Below are positions 35,788 to 43,968 of a stretch of DNA of 44,168 bases, one piece after another. Made by a program: the position numbers and the translations under genes. The stretch comes from Xenococcaceae cyanobacterium MO_188.B32. GTDB lineage: Bacteria; Cyanobacteriota; Cyanobacteriia; Cyanobacteriales; Xenococcaceae. The number at the start of each line of letters is the position of its first letter. Position 1 is the stretch's first letter. The stretch lies in contig JASJDJ010000049.1 in assembly GCA_030065635.1 (NCBI GenBank), positions 1-44,168 of the forward strand, given 5' to 3'. Below the pieces are notes generated by a model. It saw only the letters and a list, made by a program, of their open reading frames with translations, made no database searches and had not been told where the DNA came from.

Positions 35788-35817
35788 CAGATACGATCGA
35801 TCGTATCTGTTTTTTTA
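35788..35817 (+). terminator. Rho-independent terminator
   Basis: CAGATACGATC and GATCGTATCTG form a perfect 22-bp palindrome followed by TTTTTTTTATAG. It lies 42 bases after the stop of the ferrochelatase-like gene and ends its transcript. Confidence 0.88.
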
Positions 35818-35983
35818 TAGGTAATCTGATAAGCTAAGACGCATTTAAACTGGGTTCTTTTAAATTTAGAACATTGATGCAATACCTTGACTGTTCCCTG
35901 TTCCCTGTTCCCTATTCGCTTTCCTCAAATATCAATTTAAAAACTTAACAGCTTACCAAACAATATATAAGATCGCATATTAA

Positions 35984-36442
35984 TTACATCTTTCCGCTTC
36001 TGGCAAACCAACCAACTACCGCAGCAATGATAATAAATGCGATTTGTCTCCAGTGTCTTGGTGCGCGTTCCCTTGCCCCCATTCGAGGGTAAACGTCTTT
36101 CGCCGACGCGGGGTCGCACCGCTTCTTCAACTCGCCAAATTTTTCGGTAATCTCAGGTATTTTCTGAACGGAAATTTCAACATTTTTTTGTCGGGCATCA
36201 ATTGCTTTAAGATCGCCTCTAACCTCTGATATTTCTTGTTTAAGTGCAGATTCAACCTTATCGATTTTTTTATCTAATTCATTAAACTTACTATCAATTT
36301 TCTTATCTAATTCATTAAACTTACTATCGATTTTCTTATCTAATTCATTAAACTTGCTATCGATTTTCTTATCTATTTCGTTAAAGCCATCTTTGATAAA
36401 CTCTTTAATTTGTTGAATGTCTGTGTTAGAGGCGGTGGTCAT
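35984..36442 (-). CDS. Coiled-coil protein with hendecad repeats and C-terminal membrane anchor
   Basis: A 152-residue protein. Residues about 18-61 are four copies of an 11-residue repeat (consensus KFNELDKKIDS), a right-handed hendecad coiled coil. More heptad-type coil follows. Residues about 110-130 (CDPASAKDVYPRMGARERAP) are Arg/Pro/Gly-rich and come from a palindromic DNA insert. A membrane segment RQIAFIIIAAVVGWFARS ends the protein. Tail-anchored coils of this kind are common cyanobacterial proteins of unknown function. It is transcribed leftward, between two plus-strand genes. Confidence 0.7.
   Translation of the reverse strand: MTTASNTDIQQIKEFIKDGFNEIDKKIDSKFNELDKKIDSKFNELDKKIDSKFNELDKKIDKVESALKQEISEVRGDLKAIDARQKNVEISVQKIPEITEKFGELKKRCDPASAKDVYPRMGARERAPRHWRQIAFIIIAAVVGWFARSGKM
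36060..36120. repeat. Palindromic mini-element inserted in frame in the coiled-coil gene
   Basis: A GC-rich block of about 61 bp bounded by GGTGCG (36060-36065) and its reverse complement CGCACC (36115-36120), with inner complementary pieces. It stands out from the AT-rich flanks. It is read through in frame and adds about 20 Arg/Pro/Ala-rich residues between the coiled coil and the membrane anchor. Precise ends are uncertain because the uninterrupted gene is not available. Confidence 0.65.
36261..36392 (-). repeat. Four tandem 33-bp repeats
   Basis: Four consecutive 33-bp units at 36261-36293, 36294-36326, 36327-36359 and 36360-36392. The middle copies differ at only one or two bases, and the last is more diverged. 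Each encodes one 11-residue hendecad of the coiled coil. Near identity at the DNA level implies recent expansion. Confidence 0.9.
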
Positions 36443-36474
36443 TGTTATAATTTCAGTAAGTATTTAATTAGTTG

Positions 36475-36515
36475 AGGAAACCTTGCTTTTTACAATTAAA
36501 AGGTTTCCTTTTTTT
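36475..36515 (+). terminator. Strong plus-strand terminator with no gene immediately upstream
   Basis: AGGAAACCTT (36475-36484) pairs perfectly with AAGGTTTCCT (36500-36509), followed by a seven-T run. In the plus direction no gene ends here: the preceding plus gene already has its own terminator at 35788. It could end an RNA antisense to the coiled-coil gene. It could also act as an attenuator in a long leader of the ABC ATPase gene, which starts 177 bp further on. Confidence 0.7.
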
Positions 36516-36691
36516 ATTTTAAAACTTAAGTTCTAGTAAAAAATACAAGCTTGGCGATCGCATCTTCTTAGGAAAAAGTCCTCTGCTCAACTTGTGACTA
36601 TTTCTTTGGAAACGCAAAATATTCTAGACATTTTCTACAATAGATGAAAGTTAACATATATTAACAATCATCTAAGAGCTTTATCACTTAA

Positions 36692-37447
36692 ATGACTTTT
36701 CCTACTCATAATTTAAAAAATAAGTCTGTAATCATTCGTCTAGAAGCAATAGATAAAATCTATGGCAGTGGTGATACTAGTGTTTATGCTCTAGATAAAG
36801 TCGATCTAGTTATTAACCAAGGTGAATATTGCTCGATTATGGGTGCATCTGGTTCGGGTAAATCTACCGCTATGAATATTATTGGTTGTTTAGATCGCCC
36901 TACGACTGGACGCTATTATTTCAATTCTGTAGATGTTTCTGGATTGACCGATGATGAATTAGCAACTATTCGCAACCGTCAAATTGGCTTTGTCTTCCAA
37001 CAGTTTCATTTATTGCCTCAAATGACAGCGTTGGAAAATGTAATGCTACCGATGGTTTATGCTAATGTAGATTACGCGGAAAGACGCGATCGCGCTGTAT
37101 ATGCTCTGGAACAAGTTGGCTTGGGTAAAAGACTTCATAATAAACCCAATCAACTTTCGGGAGGACAACAACAAAGAGTAGCAATTGCTCGTTCGATCGT
37201 CAATAATCCTTTACTGTTATTAGCTGACGAACCAACGGGTGCTTTAGATTCTCACACAACCCAAGAAGTATTGAATATTTTTGAACAACTGCATAATACT
37301 GGTATTACAGTCATAATGGTTACTCACGAACCAGAAGTAGCCCGTCAGACAAATCGCATTATTTGGTTTAAAGATGGTCGAGTAGTTTATCCTCGACTGA
37401 CTCCAGAAGAAATGTTAACAGTAGCCGTAGCTAGACCGCAAAACTAG
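36692..37447 (+). CDS. ABC transporter ATPase, MacB/LolD/DevA type
   Basis: A 251-residue ATPase. Walker A is GASGSGKST (51-59), the Q-loop is [20 protein letters not shown], the signature is LSGGQQQR (155-162), Walker B is [10 protein letters not shown] (174-183), and the switch His is H212. The Q-loop and the spacing place it in the MacB/LolD/DevA group that powers export or lipoprotein release with FtsX-type permeases. No permease or membrane fusion gene is adjacent, so its partners must be encoded elsewhere. Confidence 0.92.
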   Translation: MTFPTHNLKNKSVIIRLEAIDKIYGSGDTSVYALDKVDLVINQGEYCSIMGASGSGKSTAMNIIGCLDRPTTGRYYFNSVDVSGLTDDELATIRNRQIGFVFQQFHLLPQMTALENVMLPMVYANVDYAERRDRAVYALEQVGLGKRLHNKPNQLSGGQQQRVAIARSIVNNPLLLLADEPTGALDSHTTQEVLNIFEQLHNTGITVIMVTHEPEVARQTNRIIWFKDGRVVYPRLTPEEMLTVAVARPQN

Positions 37448-37575
37448 AAAATGGCAATGATAACATTAAAAAAATATAAACTCAGTATAAATTGTAAATT
37501 GAGCGTAAATTCACGGAGTCTTTACTTTTCTAATTTAATTTAAGGGACTATACTTAGTTTAAGTAATTTGTATTT

Positions 37576-39426
37576 TTGTATACTAAAGTTATTAATTACA
37601 TAAAAACTGTTAAGAAGCAAGAGGTAAAAAATAGAATCGTGACTCGGCATAACAAAGTGTCTTCTGACCGCGGAATGCGGTCATCCGCAAGCCCCGCCTT
37701 TTCAAGGCGGGGAACGGATGACCAAAGGCTAGAGAAACAAATAACGGATTCTGCTTCCTTAAGAAAGTACGATGCAAAAGCGATTGCTGAGTACTATCGC
37801 TCTCGTCCTTGGCTTGTTGTCTGGCGTTTACTCAAAATTATCTGGTTTTTTGGGACTTTTCTTATTCATTTACAATGGGATAATTGGATAGATAGAGCAG
37901 AACGAAATAAGCAAAAGCGTGCTAAAGAATTAGGCGAAATTCTCACCGCGCTAGGGCCTACATTTATTAAAGTAGGACAAGCTCTATCAACTCGACCAGA
38001 TTTAATCCACAAAGATTTTTTAGAAGAATTAATTAAACTACAAGACCAATTACCACCCTTTGATACCCAGAAAGCCTTTGCTATTGTCGAGTCAGAATTA
38101 GGTGCTTCTATTGAGGAAGTTTATCGCGAGATTTCTCCCCTTCCCGTCGCAGCAGCGAGTCTCGGTCAAGTTTATCGTGCAGTTTTGCATAATGGAGAAG
38201 AAGTCGCAGTTAAGGTACAACGTCCTGGCTTGCGATCGATCATAACTATAGACCTATATCTAATGCGCTGGGCTGCTAGTTGGTTCGGAGGTTTGTTACC
38301 TTTAAATCTAGGTCACGATTTAACTTTGATTGTAGATGAATTTGGTATTAAGCTTTTTGAAGAAATTGATTATCTCCACGAAGCAAGAAATGCGGAAAAA
38401 TTTGCCACTAATTTTCAAGGTAACCCAGAAGTAAAAGTCCCTCTAATTTATTGGCGGTATACGAATAGTCGTGTTCTTACTTTAGAGTGGATTAAGGGAA
38501 TTAAATTAACTGATATAGATAAAATTAAAGCAGCAGGATTAGATGTCGATCGCTTGATTAAAATTGGTGTAACTTCAGGACTACAACAGCTTCTAGAGTA
38601 CGGCTTTTTCCATGCAGATCCCCATCCTGGCAACTTATTTGCTACAGAAGATGGTCGTATGGCATATATCGACTTTGGGATGATGGATCAGTTAGAAGAA
38701 AATACTAAAGAAACCCTAGCCAGTGCGGTAGTTCAGCTAATCAATCGAGACTATCATGCTTTGGCGAAAGATTTTGTCAAATTAGGCTTTTTGACTCCAG
38801 GTATTAATATAGAGCCAATCATTCCTGCTTTAGAAAAAGTCTTAGGGAATGCCATGGGTGAAAGTGTTGCCGACTTCAACTTTAAAACCATCACTGATGA
38901 GTTTTCTGAGTTGATGTACGACTATCCCTTCCGTGTTCCCGCTAAGTTTGCCCTGATCATTCGTTCTCTCGTTACTCAGGAAGGACTAGCTTTAAGCTTA
39001 AACCCTAATTTTAGAATTGTCGAAGTCTCTTACCCCTATGTATCCCGCAGATTGTTGACAGGAGAATCTGCCGAAATGCGGAAACACTTACTAGAAGTTT
39101 TAATCAAAGATGGTAAGTTTAACTGGGACAGACTAGAAAACATGATTGCGATCGCCCAATCTGATGAAGGATTTGACATTTTACCTACTGCTCGATTGGG
39201 TTTACAATATATTCTCTCTGAAGAAGGAAAATATCTTCGTCGTCAATTGCTGCTAGCATTGACTGATGATGAAAGATTACATACAGAAGAAGTACAACGT
39301 CTCTGGAGTTTAATTAAAAATGATTTGAATCCTCAACAAATCTTTAATTTAGCTTTTAGTACTATCAGAGAGTTTTCAGCAGAAACAGTAGCAGCAGTTA
39401 TTCCCACAGCTACCCATTCAGGTTAA
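37576..39426 (+). CDS. ABC1/UbiB (AarF) family atypical kinase
   Basis: Family motifs are FIKVGQALSTRPDLI, AAASLGQVYRAVL (the Ala-rich loop replacing the usual P-loop), VAVKVQRPGL, GFFHADPHPGNLF with the catalytic Asp, and YIDFGMMD with the metal Asp. ABC1 kinases act in prenylquinone metabolism; cyanobacterial homologues are linked to plastoquinone and tocopherol metabolism and to stress. Family similarity starts around RLEKQITDSASLRKYDAKAI (about residue 51). The region before it includes an 18-codon palindromic insert. The TTG at 37576 gives the longest frame. The true start may be the GTG in IVTRHNK (about 37639) or elsewhere, because no ATG fits well. It is followed 38 bp later by a small membrane protein gene. 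Confidence 0.88.
   Translation: MYTKVINYIKTVKKQEVKNRIVTRHNKVSSDRGMRSSASPAFSRRGTDDQRLEKQITDSASLRKYDAKAIAEYYRSRPWLVVWRLLKIIWFFGTFLIHLQWDNWIDRAERNKQKRAKELGEILTALGPTFIKVGQALSTRPDLIHKDFLEELIKLQDQLPPFDTQKAFAIVESELGASIEEVYREISPLPVAAASLGQVYRAVLHNGEEVAVKVQRPGLRSIITIDLYLMRWAASWFGGLLPLNLGHDLTLIVDEFGIKLFEEIDYLHEARNAEKFATNFQGNPEVKVPLIYWRYTNSRVLTLEWIKGIKLTDIDKIKAAGLDVDRLIKIGVTSGLQQLLEYGFFHADPHPGNLFATEDGRMAYIDFGMMDQLEENTKETLASAVVQLINRDYHALAKDFVKLGFLTPGINIEPIIPALEKVLGNAMGESVADFNFKTITDEFSELMYDYPFRVPAKFALIIRSLVTQEGLALSLNPNFRIVEVSYPYVSRRLLTGESAEMRKHLLEVLIKDGKFNWDRLENMIAIAQSDEGFDILPTARLGLQYILSEEGKYLRRQLLLALTDDERLHTEEVQRLWSLIKNDLNPQQIFNLAFSTIREFSAETVAAVIPTATHSG
37670..37723. repeat. 54-bp palindromic mini-element inserted in frame in the ABC1 kinase gene
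   Basis: GGTCATCCG (37679-37687) pairs with CGGATGACC (37715-37723), and inside it CCCCGCC pairs with GGCGGGG. A third small stem GACCGC/GCGGTC sits at the left edge. The block is flanked by GACC on both sides (37666-37669 and 37720-37723), consistent with a 4-bp duplication. Removing 54 bp restores VSSDQRLEKQITD without changing frame. The stem style resembles hairpins at IS200/IS605 ends, so it may be a transposase-mobilised REP/MITE. Confidence 0.75.
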
Positions 39427-39464
39427 ATTAATTGAGGACTCGTTCTTCAGTAAATTTACCCATC

Positions 39465-39836
39465 ATGTACTATTATCCTCAGCCCCCCTTTCTAATCTGT
39501 CTAATAGGGTTATTCGTGGGAATAACCTGTGGTTTAGCATTTCAAACCATGCTAAAACAGAAATTAGCAGAATGGTCAAAAGATGGCGGTAGCCAAAACC
39601 TTGCCCGATTAGATAATCGGGCTTTGCAAATAGCTTATTTAGGTATTTGTTTGGGAGTTTGGATTTTTCTAGCTGGTGGCTTAAAAATATTTAGTGTTAA
39701 CTCTATTATTGCTATCGGTCTATCTTTACCCTTAACCATTTTTGCTACTTCTTTGATGTGGACTCAGCTAATTCAATTACTTGGGCAATTACAAGAGGGT
39801 GGTTCTAAAGCATTAGACCTAGATATTTTTAGTTAG
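39465..39836 (+). CDS. Small membrane protein of unknown function
   Basis: A 123-residue protein from the ATG at 39465 (MYYYPQPPFLICLIGLFVGI); a TTG at 39432 is a less likely longer start. Three hydrophobic helices are visible: about 8-28, 60-78 and 82-103. A short polar part with QKLAEWSKDGG lies between the first two. It follows the ABC1 kinase with a 38-bp gap and may be co-transcribed. No family is recognised; it looks like a conserved cyanobacterial membrane protein. Confidence 0.6.
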   Translation: MYYYPQPPFLICLIGLFVGITCGLAFQTMLKQKLAEWSKDGGSQNLARLDNRALQIAYLGICLGVWIFLAGGLKIFSVNSIIAIGLSLPLTIFATSLMWTQLIQLLGQLQEGGSKALDLDIFS

Positions 39837-39959
39837 AGTAAAAGTGATTGGGGATTAGGAAAACAAACTAAACTTATCATAATCACTAATCTCTAATAGA
39901 TCTGTCTCGAACATAGAAGCTCAGAAGTTTAGAATGAATCTATTTTTATCCTTGGGTTG

Positions 39960-40270
39960 TGAACGCTAGTTCATGGTATATCTTGCATAGTTCCGAAAAT
40001 TTTCGGTTGAACGAAGTAGCGAGTGGCAATTAGCAAGTAACTTATGTCAATCACCCGACTTTGATTGCCTTGGGGCAATACAAAGCGGGCTTGTTAAACC
40101 CAGTTAACAACTAAGGATTGCACTACAGCAAAAGCCTAATTCTGATACGTACTGCCAACTACTTCCCTCGGTTGGTTTACCTACAAGACTACTGGGAGTA
40201 GTCGCCTGAAGAAGGGACATTTTGGATTAGGTGCTGGAAGAGACACACAACTAATTTAGGGGTTATACCC
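39960..40270 (+). ncRNA. Omega RNA of the IsrB element
   Basis: About 310 bp directly upstream of the IsrB gene, dense in stems: TGAAC-GCTA-GTTCA at 39960-39973; CCGAAAATTTTCGG at 39993-40006; ATTGCC-TTGG-GGCAAT near 40065-40080; TTGTTAA-ACCCAG-TTAACAA near 40091-40110; and GACTACT-GGG-AGTAGTC near 40186-40202. IscB and IsrB systems encode their guide RNA in just this place, with the guide at the 5' end taken from the flanking DNA. By that rule the guide would be about 39940-39959. Scaffold edges are approximate. Confidence 0.8.
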
Positions 40271-41365
40271 ATGACGACAGAAAAGATACGAGTGCCAGTT
40301 TTGTCCCCTTCGGGTCAAGCATTAATGCCGACGACTAGCGTTCGCGCTAGGAAATGGATTGCTGCTGGTAAAGCAAAGCCAGTATGGAACGATCTAAATA
40401 TTTTTTGCGTTCAGCTACTTGTAAAGCCAAGTGGTACTGAAAATCAGAAAATCGTAGTCGGCATAGATCCAGGTAAATTGTTTTCTGGCATAGCAGCAGT
40501 TAGCCGTAAAGCTGTTTTGTTTACCACCCATGTAGTACTTCCATTCAGGCGAGTAACTGCTCGTAAACAAGCGCAGAAAATACTACGTCGGGCTAGACGT
40601 GGTAGGAGAATTAATCGCAATATACCTTTTGCTGCAAGAGCGCATCGACAAAAAAGATTTGACAATCGCAGGGGTAACAAATTGCCTCCTAGTATCAGAG
40701 CTAATCGTCAACTAGAACTCAGAATAGTCAGAGAGTTAGTTAAACTTTTTCCTGTTACTGAAATTGTCTATGAATATGTCAAAGCAAGAGGGGACAAAGG
40801 TTTTTCCCCAGTCATGGTGGGGCAATATTGGATGCTAGAGCAGTTATCAGCTATATTACCAACTCATAAGCTAGAAGGCTGGAAAACCTCGAATATCAGG
40901 AAGCATTTAGGACTAGAAAAAAACAAAGATGATAAATCAGTTCAAAATGTAACTACTCATGCCAATGATGGTATAAGTCTCGCAGCTAGCCGATTTATCG
41001 AATACAAATCTTTTCACACAGCTAATAGTCATGGTCATCATTGGGTTGGTTCGATTATGCTGACTGATGCACCATTCAAAATAATATCTCGACCACAACT
41101 TTATCGTCGCCAATTGCACTTTGAGAATCCAAGTAAAGGTAGCATTAGAAAACGTAAAGGTGGAACAGTTACCCCTTTTGGTTTTAGAAGTGGTGACTTA
41201 GTTCAAGCTGCCAAAGGAAAGCTAACAGTAAAAGGTTATATCGGAGGATATTCAGAAGTAAACAAAGTGGTTAGCATATATGACTTTAACTGGAAAAGAT
41301 TAGGTCAATTCAGAATCTCAAAAACACAATTAATAAAAAGGAGTAGTGGACTGTGTGTAACTTAG
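40271..41365 (+). CDS. isrB: IsrB RNA-guided nickase (IS200/IS605 superfamily, HNH-less IscB relative)
   Basis: A 364-residue protein. The N-terminal PLMP domain (VPVLSPSGQALMPTTSVRAR, with A17-L18-M19-P20) is diagnostic for IscB/IsrB. RuvC-I is VVGIDPGKLFSGIAAV with D66. An Arg-rich bridge helix follows at about 93-134. RuvC-II is TEIVYEYVKARGD with E168, and RuvC-III is THANDGISLAA with H230 and D233. No HNH domain is inserted between RuvC-II and III, and the length of about 360 is that of IsrB, not IscB. The catalytic set is complete, so it should be able to nick the non-target strand when guided by the omega RNA. No tnpA is nearby, so the element depends on a transposase in trans. Confidence 0.92.
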   Translation: MTTEKIRVPVLSPSGQALMPTTSVRARKWIAAGKAKPVWNDLNIFCVQLLVKPSGTENQKIVVGIDPGKLFSGIAAVSRKAVLFTTHVVLPFRRVTARKQAQKILRRARRGRRINRNIPFAARAHRQKRFDNRRGNKLPPSIRANRQLELRIVRELVKLFPVTEIVYEYVKARGDKGFSPVMVGQYWMLEQLSAILPTHKLEGWKTSNIRKHLGLEKNKDDKSVQNVTTHANDGISLAASRFIEYKSFHTANSHGHHWVGSIMLTDAPFKIISRPQLYRRQLHFENPSKGSIRKRKGGTVTPFGFRSGDLVQAAKGKLTVKGYIGGYSEVNKVVSIYDFNWKRLGQFRISKTQLIKRSSGLCVT

Positions 41366-41382
41366 ACCCTGCTCAGAATTCC

Positions 41383-41433
41383 TCCCGACTCTCACCCTAT
41401 CGGGTAGAGAGCGGGACTCCTTCTGAAAGAAGG
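41383..41433. mobile_element. Right-end hairpins of the IsrB element
   Basis: A strong stem from TCCCGACTCTC to GAGAGCGGGA (41383-41416) encloses an inner ACCC/GGGT stem. It is followed directly by CCTTCT-GAA-AGAAGG at 41419-41433 and an AT-rich tail. Paired hairpins just past the gene are typical of IS200/IS605 right ends. The element would then run from about 39960 to about 41445, roughly 1.5 kb. Confidence 0.65.
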
Positions 41434-41504
41434 TTGAATTTTTAATTTAATTTTGCGCTGAAAGATTATGATTTCGTACGCTCTTCGACCAATACCGAAG
41501 AGCT

Positions 41505-41795
41505 CTACGAATTCCGTACCCGAAGCGTGACTACCGAAGGTTTCTCCGAACTCACATTCAGGTAAGGTAACTTTTCCCAAGCCTGAGTAACTAGATCGCT
41601 TAATTTTTTACGCTGCAATGCATCTAAAACGAAGTCATCATTTAAAACTTGCGTGGTTAAATCTTCTAAAGATTGACCTTGATGACGAGCAATCTGAATT
41701 ACTCCAGCGATCGCTGTAGCGATAATTTCTTCGTTTATCGGGCGATCGCGTAAAGCTAAAATTTCCTCTGTGTTGGCTGGAATGGGATAATTCAT
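41505..41795 (-). CDS. Small conserved protein of unknown function
   Basis: A 96-residue acidic helical protein starting MNYPIPANTEEILALRDRPI, with a helical core (IIATAIAGVIQIARHQGQSL) and DDFVLDALQRKKLSDLVTQA. It looks like a conserved cyanobacterial small protein. The last 18 residues (SSEKPSVVTLRVRNS) are poorly conserved in character and lie next to the IsrB right end, so the C-terminus may have been altered by the insertion. It is divergent from cruA with a 160-bp spacer. Confidence 0.65.
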   Translation of the reverse strand: MNYPIPANTEEILALRDRPINEEIIATAIAGVIQIARHQGQSLEDLTTQVLNDDFVLDALQRKKLSDLVTQAWEKLPYLNVSSEKPSVVTLRVRNS

Positions 41796-41958
41796 AGTTA
41801 AGTCATATCTATTGGAAAATAAATGAAAATTGAATAGTTTTATCTTTAGTTTTTAATTTGACGAATTGCCTAATTTAGCCATTTGGCAAGTCTAACGTAT
41901 TTCCCAATCATTCAAATCAGTCTTTTTGTTTAATTTAAGATTTAGTTAAAATTAGTCA

Positions 41959-43968
41959 ATGAAAGAAATACTTTATATCGAAGTCCCTACTCCAGATACT
42001 GCTGCCGTTCGCCATTGGTTACAACAAAAATGGCAACCAAATTGGGGAGAAAAAATAATTACTCCTGATGGTATTCGCTTGCACTGTCCTCAACAGCAAA
42101 CAACCAAAGATACTTACAGTGAACTCTCACTTTTTGTTTGGTCAGTACAGCGTACAACCTATCTGAAAATTTTTCAATGGGGAGAACACCCCATAAAAGG
42201 CGTTACTTCTCTCCAACAAAAATTTCTCCAAGATATTCGTCAACAATTTCCGCCTCAATATCCCGTCCCCCCAGACATAGATTTAACTCAACAATCTATC
42301 TTTAAAGCCCTAGCCAAATACTATCCTCAGACAGTTCATTTTTTCCAAAAGATGCCTAACGGGGAATACGATCTCAATCGCGTCTACTGGTGGGAAAAAA
42401 GGTGGCGGGAAAGCGTTAATAATCCTCAACAGCCCAAGCAAGTTATTTTTGAGGGAGAAGCGAGAAAACACGGAGATGAGAAAATTTATGATTTGATTTA
42501 TATTGGTGGTGCTTTGGGAGTAATTCATGCTGCTGTTATGGCACAAAAAGGTTATCGAGTCTTAGTGGTAGAAAGATTACCTTTTGGCAGGATGAATCGA
42601 GAATGGAATATTTCTCGCGATGAGTTTCAGAGTTTGATTAATTTGGGTTTATTTACCCCTAAAGAATTTGAATACGTAATTGCTAGAGAATATGTAGATG
42701 GTTTTAGCAAATTTTTCGATGCTAATAATCCTCCTCATCTTAAAGCACCAGTTTTACATACTCCTAAAGTTTTAAATGTGGCGATCGATACCAATAAACT
42801 TTTAGGTTTGTGTGGGGAAAAATTACGGCAAGCTGGAGGAGAAATTTGGGACGAAACCGAATTTATTCGGGCTGATATTTCTCAAACAAAAGTTACTGTC
42901 GACTTAATTCATCTAGCCACTCAAGCAACCAAACAAGCTAACGGCAGATTATTAATGGATGCCATGGGTACTGCTTCTCCCATTGCTTGGCAATTAAACG
43001 GAAAACATACTTTTGATAGTGTTTGCCCGACAGTAGGGGCAGTAGTCGAAAAAGGTTTCGCACCAGCAGTTTGGGATTCTCAATATGGTGATGTTCTCAA
43101 CTCCCATGGAGATATATCTAGAGGCAGACAACTAATCTGGGAATTATTCCCTGGTGCAGGGGAAGAATTAACTATTTATCTGTTTCACTACCACCAAGTC
43201 CATCCCGATAATCCCGGTTCTTTGCTAGAGATGTACGAAGACTTCTTTACTATTTTGCCAGAGTATCGCCGTTGCGACCTGGAAAAATTACAATGGGGGA
43301 AAGCTACCTTTGGTTATATCCCAGGACATTATAGTACCAGTAGTCGCGATCGCACCGTGGCATTCGATCGTTTATTGGCTATTGGCGATGCTGCTTCTTT
43401 ACAATCTCCCTTAATCTTTACGGGTTTTGGTTCATTAGTACGGAATTTAGAACGTCTGACTACTTTACTCGATACTGCTCTCAAACACGATTTACTTACC
43501 AAAGAACATTTAAACCAAATTAGAGCTTATCAAAGCAATATTTCGGTTACTTGGCTATTTTCTAAAGGCATGATGGTGCCTACTCACCAAATCTTACTGC
43601 CTCAACGTATTAACTCCATGTTAAATACTTTCTTTGGTCTTTTGGAGGCTGAACCGCCCGAAGTAGCCGATACTTTTATTAAAGACCGTACTAACTGGTT
43701 TACTTTTACCAGATTGGCTTTAGTAGCGGCAAGAAAAAACCCTGCTTTACTACTCTGGATTTGGGAAATGGCAGGAACTGAATCTTTATTACGTTGGTTA
43801 GGTTCCTATTGGGCTTTTAGTTGGGATGCAGGCAAAAAATTGCTACTACAAGGATGGTTTCCTAGTTGGCTGAAACAATCTCAACCATGGTTAGAAAAAC
43901 AATATCCTGGTTTGTGGTTAAAGTTACTTAGTTTGAGTTATCAGTTGCGGTTTTCTGCTGGTAAGTAG
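41959..43968 (+). CDS. cruA: Lycopene cyclase CruA/CruP family flavoprotein
   Basis: A 669-residue FAD-dependent oxidoreductase-like protein. The N-terminal 150 residues are a cyanobacterial-specific region (PTPDTAAVRHWLQQKW, LFVWSVQRTTYLKIFQWGE). The dinucleotide fold has YDLIYIGGALGVIHAAVMAQ (about 177-196), ending in the ribose-binding Glu of VVERLPFG. MDAMGTASPIAWQL, LIWELFPGAGEELT and LLAIGDAASLQSPLIFTGFG follow. CruA/CruP proteins act in carotenoid metabolism. CruA cyclises lycopene, and CruP is a paralogue linked to photoprotection. Length and the N-terminal region favour CruA, but CruP cannot be excluded from sequence reading alone. Confidence 0.8.
   Translation: MKEILYIEVPTPDTAAVRHWLQQKWQPNWGEKIITPDGIRLHCPQQQTTKDTYSELSLFVWSVQRTTYLKIFQWGEHPIKGVTSLQQKFLQDIRQQFPPQYPVPPDIDLTQQSIFKALAKYYPQTVHFFQKMPNGEYDLNRVYWWEKRWRESVNNPQQPKQVIFEGEARKHGDEKIYDLIYIGGALGVIHAAVMAQKGYRVLVVERLPFGRMNREWNISRDEFQSLINLGLFTPKEFEYVIAREYVDGFSKFFDANNPPHLKAPVLHTPKVLNVAIDTNKLLGLCGEKLRQAGGEIWDETEFIRADISQTKVTVDLIHLATQATKQANGRLLMDAMGTASPIAWQLNGKHTFDSVCPTVGAVVEKGFAPAVWDSQYGDVLNSHGDISRGRQLIWELFPGAGEELTIYLFHYHQVHPDNPGSLLEMYEDFFTILPEYRRCDLEKLQWGKATFGYIPGHYSTSSRDRTVAFDRLLAIGDAASLQSPLIFTGFGSLVRNLERLTTLLDTALKHDLLTKEHLNQIRAYQSNISVTWLFSKGMMVPTHQILLPQRINSMLNTFFGLLEAEPPEVADTFIKDRTNWFTFTRLALVAARKNPALLLWIWEMAGTESLLRWLGSYWAFSWDAGKKLLLQGWFPSWLKQSQPWLEKQYPGLWLKLLSLSYQLRFSAGK

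Noticed and set aside
41481-41502. CTCTTCG...CGAAGAG inverted repeat as a terminator.
   Set aside because: No T-run follows on either strand and no gene ends at the right distance.
41392-41580. Minus-strand open frame at the IsrB right end.
   Set aside because: It overlaps the hairpins of the element and the end of the small conserved gene, and its sequence has no protein character.
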